A stretch of 34,204 bases of DNA from Nemertoderma westbladi (taxonomy: Eukaryota > Xenacoelomorpha > Nemertodermatida > Nemertodermatidae): the NCBI GenBank assembly GCA_032718475.1, contig JAUCBJ010004741.1, forward strand, positions 1 to 34,204, read 5' to 3'. The notes under the pieces were generated by a model, which was not told the DNA's origin, searched no databases, and worked only from the letters and a program-made list of their open reading frames with translations. Positions within the stretch are counted from its first letter, which is position 1. Each line of letters starts with the position of its first letter. Below are positions 31,301-34,204 of the stretch, one piece after another. Both the position numbers and the translations under genes were made by a program.

Positions 31301-34204
31301 TTTTTAAACTAAGTGTGCGTCAATGAATTAGTTATCTGTAGGACGGTGGTTTTAGTTTCCATTAGATCGATTTTTAAACTAAGTGTGCGTCAATGAATTA
31401 GTTATCTGTAGGACGGTGGTTTTAGTTTCCATTAGATCGATTTTTAAACTAAGTGTGCGTCAATGAATTAGTTATCTGTAGGACGGTGGTTTTAGTTTCC
31501 ATGAGATCGATTTTTAAACTAAGTGTGCGTCAATGAATTAGTTATCTGTAGGACGGTGGTTTTAGTTTCCATGAGATCGATTTTTAAACTAAGTGTGCGT
31601 CAATGAATTAGTTATCTGTAGGACGGTGGTTTTAGTTTCCATTAGATCGATTTTTAAACTAAGTGTGCGTCAATGAATTAGTTATCTGTAGGACGGTGGT
31701 TTTAGTTTCCATTAGATCGATTTTTAAACTAAGTGTGCGTCAATGAATTAGTTATCTGTAGGACGGTGGTTTTAGTTTCCATGAGATCGATTTTTAAACT
31801 AAGTGTGCGTCAATGAATTAGTTATCTGTAGGACGGTGGTTTTAGTTTCCATGAGATCGATTTTTAAACTAAGTGTGCGTCAATGAATTAGTTATCTGTA
31901 GGACGGTGGTTTTAGTTTCCATGAGATCGATTTTTAAACTAAGTGTGCGTCAATGAATTAGTTATCTGTAGGACGGTGGTTTTAGTTTCCATTAGATCGA
32001 TTTTTAAACTAAGTGTGCGTCAATGAATTAGTTATCTGTAGGACGGTGGTTTTAGTTTCCATTAGATCGATTTTTAAACTAAGTGTGCGTCAATGAATTA
32101 GTTATCTGTAGGACGGTGGTTTTAGTTTCCATTAGATCGATTTTTAAACTAAGTGTGCGTCAATGAATTAGTTATCTGTAGGACGGTGGTTTTAGTTTCC
32201 ATGAGATCGATTTTTAAACTAAGTGTGCGTCAATGAATTAGTTATCTGTAGGACGGTGGTTTTAGTTTCCATGAGATCGATTTTTAAACTAAGTGTGCGT
32301 CAATGAATTAGTTATCTGTAGGACGGTGGTTTTAGTTTCCATGAGATCGATTTTTAAACTAAGTGTGCGTCAATGAATTAGTTATCTGTAGGACGGTGGT
32401 TTTAGTTTCCATTAGATCGATTTTTAAACTAAGTGTGCGTCAATGAATTAGTTATCTGTAGGACGGTGGTTTTAGTTTCCATGAGATCGATTTTTAAACT
32501 AAGTGTGCGTCAATGAATTAGTTATCTGTAGGACGGTGGTTTTAGTTTCCATGAGATCGATTTTTAAACTAAGTGTGCGTCAATGAATTAGTTATCTGTA
32601 GGACGGTGGTTTTAGTTTCCATGAGATCGATTTTTAAACTAAGTGTGCGTCAATGAATTAGTTATCTGTAGGACGGTGGTTTTAGTTTCCATTAGATCGA
32701 TTTTTAAACTAAGTGTGCGTCAATGAATTAGTTATCTGTAGGACGGTGGTTTTAGTTTCCATTAGATCGATTTTTAAACTAAGTGTGCGTCAATGAATTA
32801 GTTATCTGTAGGACGGTGGTTTTAGTTTCCATGAGATCGATTTTTAAACTAAGTGTGCGTCAATGAATTAGTTATCTGTAGGACGGTGGTTTTAGTTTCC
32901 ATGAGATCGATTTTTAAACTAAGTGTGCGTCAATGAATTAGTTATCTGTAGGACGGTGGTTTTAGTTTCCATGAGATCGATTTTTAAACTAAGTGTGCGT
33001 CAATGAATTAGTTATCTGTAGGACGGTGGTTTTAGTTTCCATGAGATCGATTTTTAAACTAAGTGTGCGTCAATGAATTAGTTATCTGTAGGACGGTGGT
33101 TTTAGTTTCCATTAGATCGATTTTTAAACTAAGTGTGCGTCAATGAATTAGTTATCTGTAGGACGGTGGTTTTAGTTTCCATGAGATCGATTTTTAAACT
33201 AAGTGTGCGTCAATGAATTAGTTATCTGTAGGACGGTGGTTTTAGTTTCCATGAGATCGATTTTTAAACTAAGTGTGCGTCAATGAATTAGTTATCTGTA
33301 GGACGGTGGTTTTAGTTTCCATGAGATCGATTTTTAAACTAAGTGTGCGTCAATGAATTAGTTATCTGTAGGACGGTGGTTTTAGTTTCCATTAGATCGA
33401 TTTTTAAACTAAGTGTGCGTCAATGAATTAGTTATCTGTAGGACGGTGGTTTTAGTTTCCATGAGATCGATTTTTAAACTAAGTGTGCGTCAATGAATTA
33501 GTTATCTGTAGGACGGTGGTTTTAGTTTCCATGAGATCGATTTTTAAACTAAGTGTGCGTCAATGAATTAGTTATCTGTAGGACGGTGGTTTTAGTTTCC
33601 ATGAGATCGATTTTTAAACTAAGTGTGCGTCAATGAATTAGTTATCTGTAGGACGGTGGTTTTAGTTTCCATGAGATCGATTTTTAAACTAAGTGTGCGT
33701 CAATGAATTAGTTATCTGTAGGACGGTGGTTTTAGTTTCCATGAGATCGATTTTTAAACTAAGTGTGCGTCAATGAATTAGTTATCTGTAGGACGGTGGT
33801 TTTAGTTTCCATTAGATCGATTTTTAAACTAAGTGTGCGTCAATGAATTAGTTATCTGTAGGACGGTGGTTTTAGTTTCCATGAGATCGATTTTTAAACT
33901 AAGTGTGCGTCAATGAATTAGTTATCTGTAGGACGGTGGTTTTAGTTTCCATTAGATCGATTTTTAAACTAAGTGTGCGTCAATGAATTAGTTATCTGTA
34001 GGACGGTGGTTTTAGTTTCCATGACATCGATTTTTAAACTAAGTGTGCGTCAATGAATTAGTTATCTGTAGGACGGTGGTTTTAGTTTCCATTAGATCGA
34101 TTTTTAAACTAAGTGTGCGTCAATGAATTAGTTATCTGTAGGACGGTGGTTTTAGTTTCCATGAGATCGATTTTTAAACTAAGTGTGCGTCAATGAATTA
34201 GTTA
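22311..34204. repeat. 70-bp satellite DNA, at least 169 units, runs off right edge
   Basis: The unit begins ATGAATTAGTTATCTGTAGG (offsets 1-20), then ACGGTGGTTTTAGTTTCCAT (21-40), GAGATCGATTTTTAAACTAA (41-60) and GTGTGCGTCA (61-70). There are 89 units to 28540, then a 96-bp unit, two 70-bp units, another 96-bp unit and 76 more, plus 12 bases. Apart from the two 96-bp units, every unit is exactly 70 bp. Variation is confined almost wholly to offsets 21 (A/T), 35 (T/A), 38 (C/T/A), 41 (G/T) and 43 (G/C). TTAGTTT and AAACTAA (offsets 30-36 and 54-60) can pair as a 7-bp stem. No frame is open. This is satellite or heterochromatin-type DNA; whether it is centromeric cannot be told. Confidence 0.98.

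Noticed and set aside
22311-34204. CRISPR-like array
   Set aside because: Units are contiguous and nearly identical with no unique spacers, and the context is eukaryotic; this is satellite DNA.
22311-34204. Centromere call or CENP-B box
   Set aside because: The unit lacks a recognisable CENP-B box and sequence alone cannot show centromere function.

Overview
The window is eukaryotic, most likely from an AT-rich invertebrate animal genome. It carries a secreted WAP-domain protein, an SLC22-type transporter, decayed LINE retrotransposons and very large satellite/minisatellite arrays. A lophotrochozoan such as a mollusc would fit the WAP gene and the repeat style, but this is a guess; nothing here fixes the species. 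There are no operons, Shine-Dalgarno sites or prokaryotic genes.

Layout. 1-486 (minus): the 5' coding part of a signal-peptide-bearing, multi-WAP-domain secreted protein that runs off the left edge. About 1.1-4.5 kb (plus): a non-LTR retrotransposon with endonuclease and reverse transcriptase regions, broken by frameshifts and stops. 4.5-6.0 kb: AT-rich DNA with three separate fold-back structures and a possible LTR remnant. 6.07-6.78 kb: a GC-rich minisatellite (79/58-bp units), followed by a short retroelement-like coding tail ending at 7052. 7.82-8.69 kb: 58 units of a 15-bp repeat. 9002-10732 (plus): an intact, intronless-looking SLC22 organic ion transporter CDS, the only complete conventional gene here. 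Its stop codon lies inside the first of three 39-bp repeats. 10.9-12.1 kb: two more minisatellites. 12.15-12.38 kb: the C-terminal tail of a second LINE. 12.4-15.1 kb: mostly unassigned AT-rich DNA with a 145-bp duplication and one copy of a dispersed repeat.

15.11-19.34 kb: a 27-bp satellite punctuated by eight copies of a fixed 71-bp spacer. 19.37-20.54 kb: an 11-bp minisatellite split by a 451-bp poly(A)-tailed insertion. 20.54-20.93 kb (minus): a broken exon resembling the start of a DUF4806 domain. 21.5-22.0 kb: a probable tRNA-derived SINE related to the copy near 14.7 kb. 22311 to the end: at least 169 units of a 70-bp satellite, continuing past the window.

Roughly 57% of the window (about 19.6 kb) is tandem repeat. 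The two genes show no functional link; this looks like a satellite-rich, gene-poor chromosomal region. I did not find a clear new multi-gene system. The most unusual material is the repeat architecture and the gene pieces embedded in it. Many long open frames lie inside tandem arrays and I treat them as non-coding.
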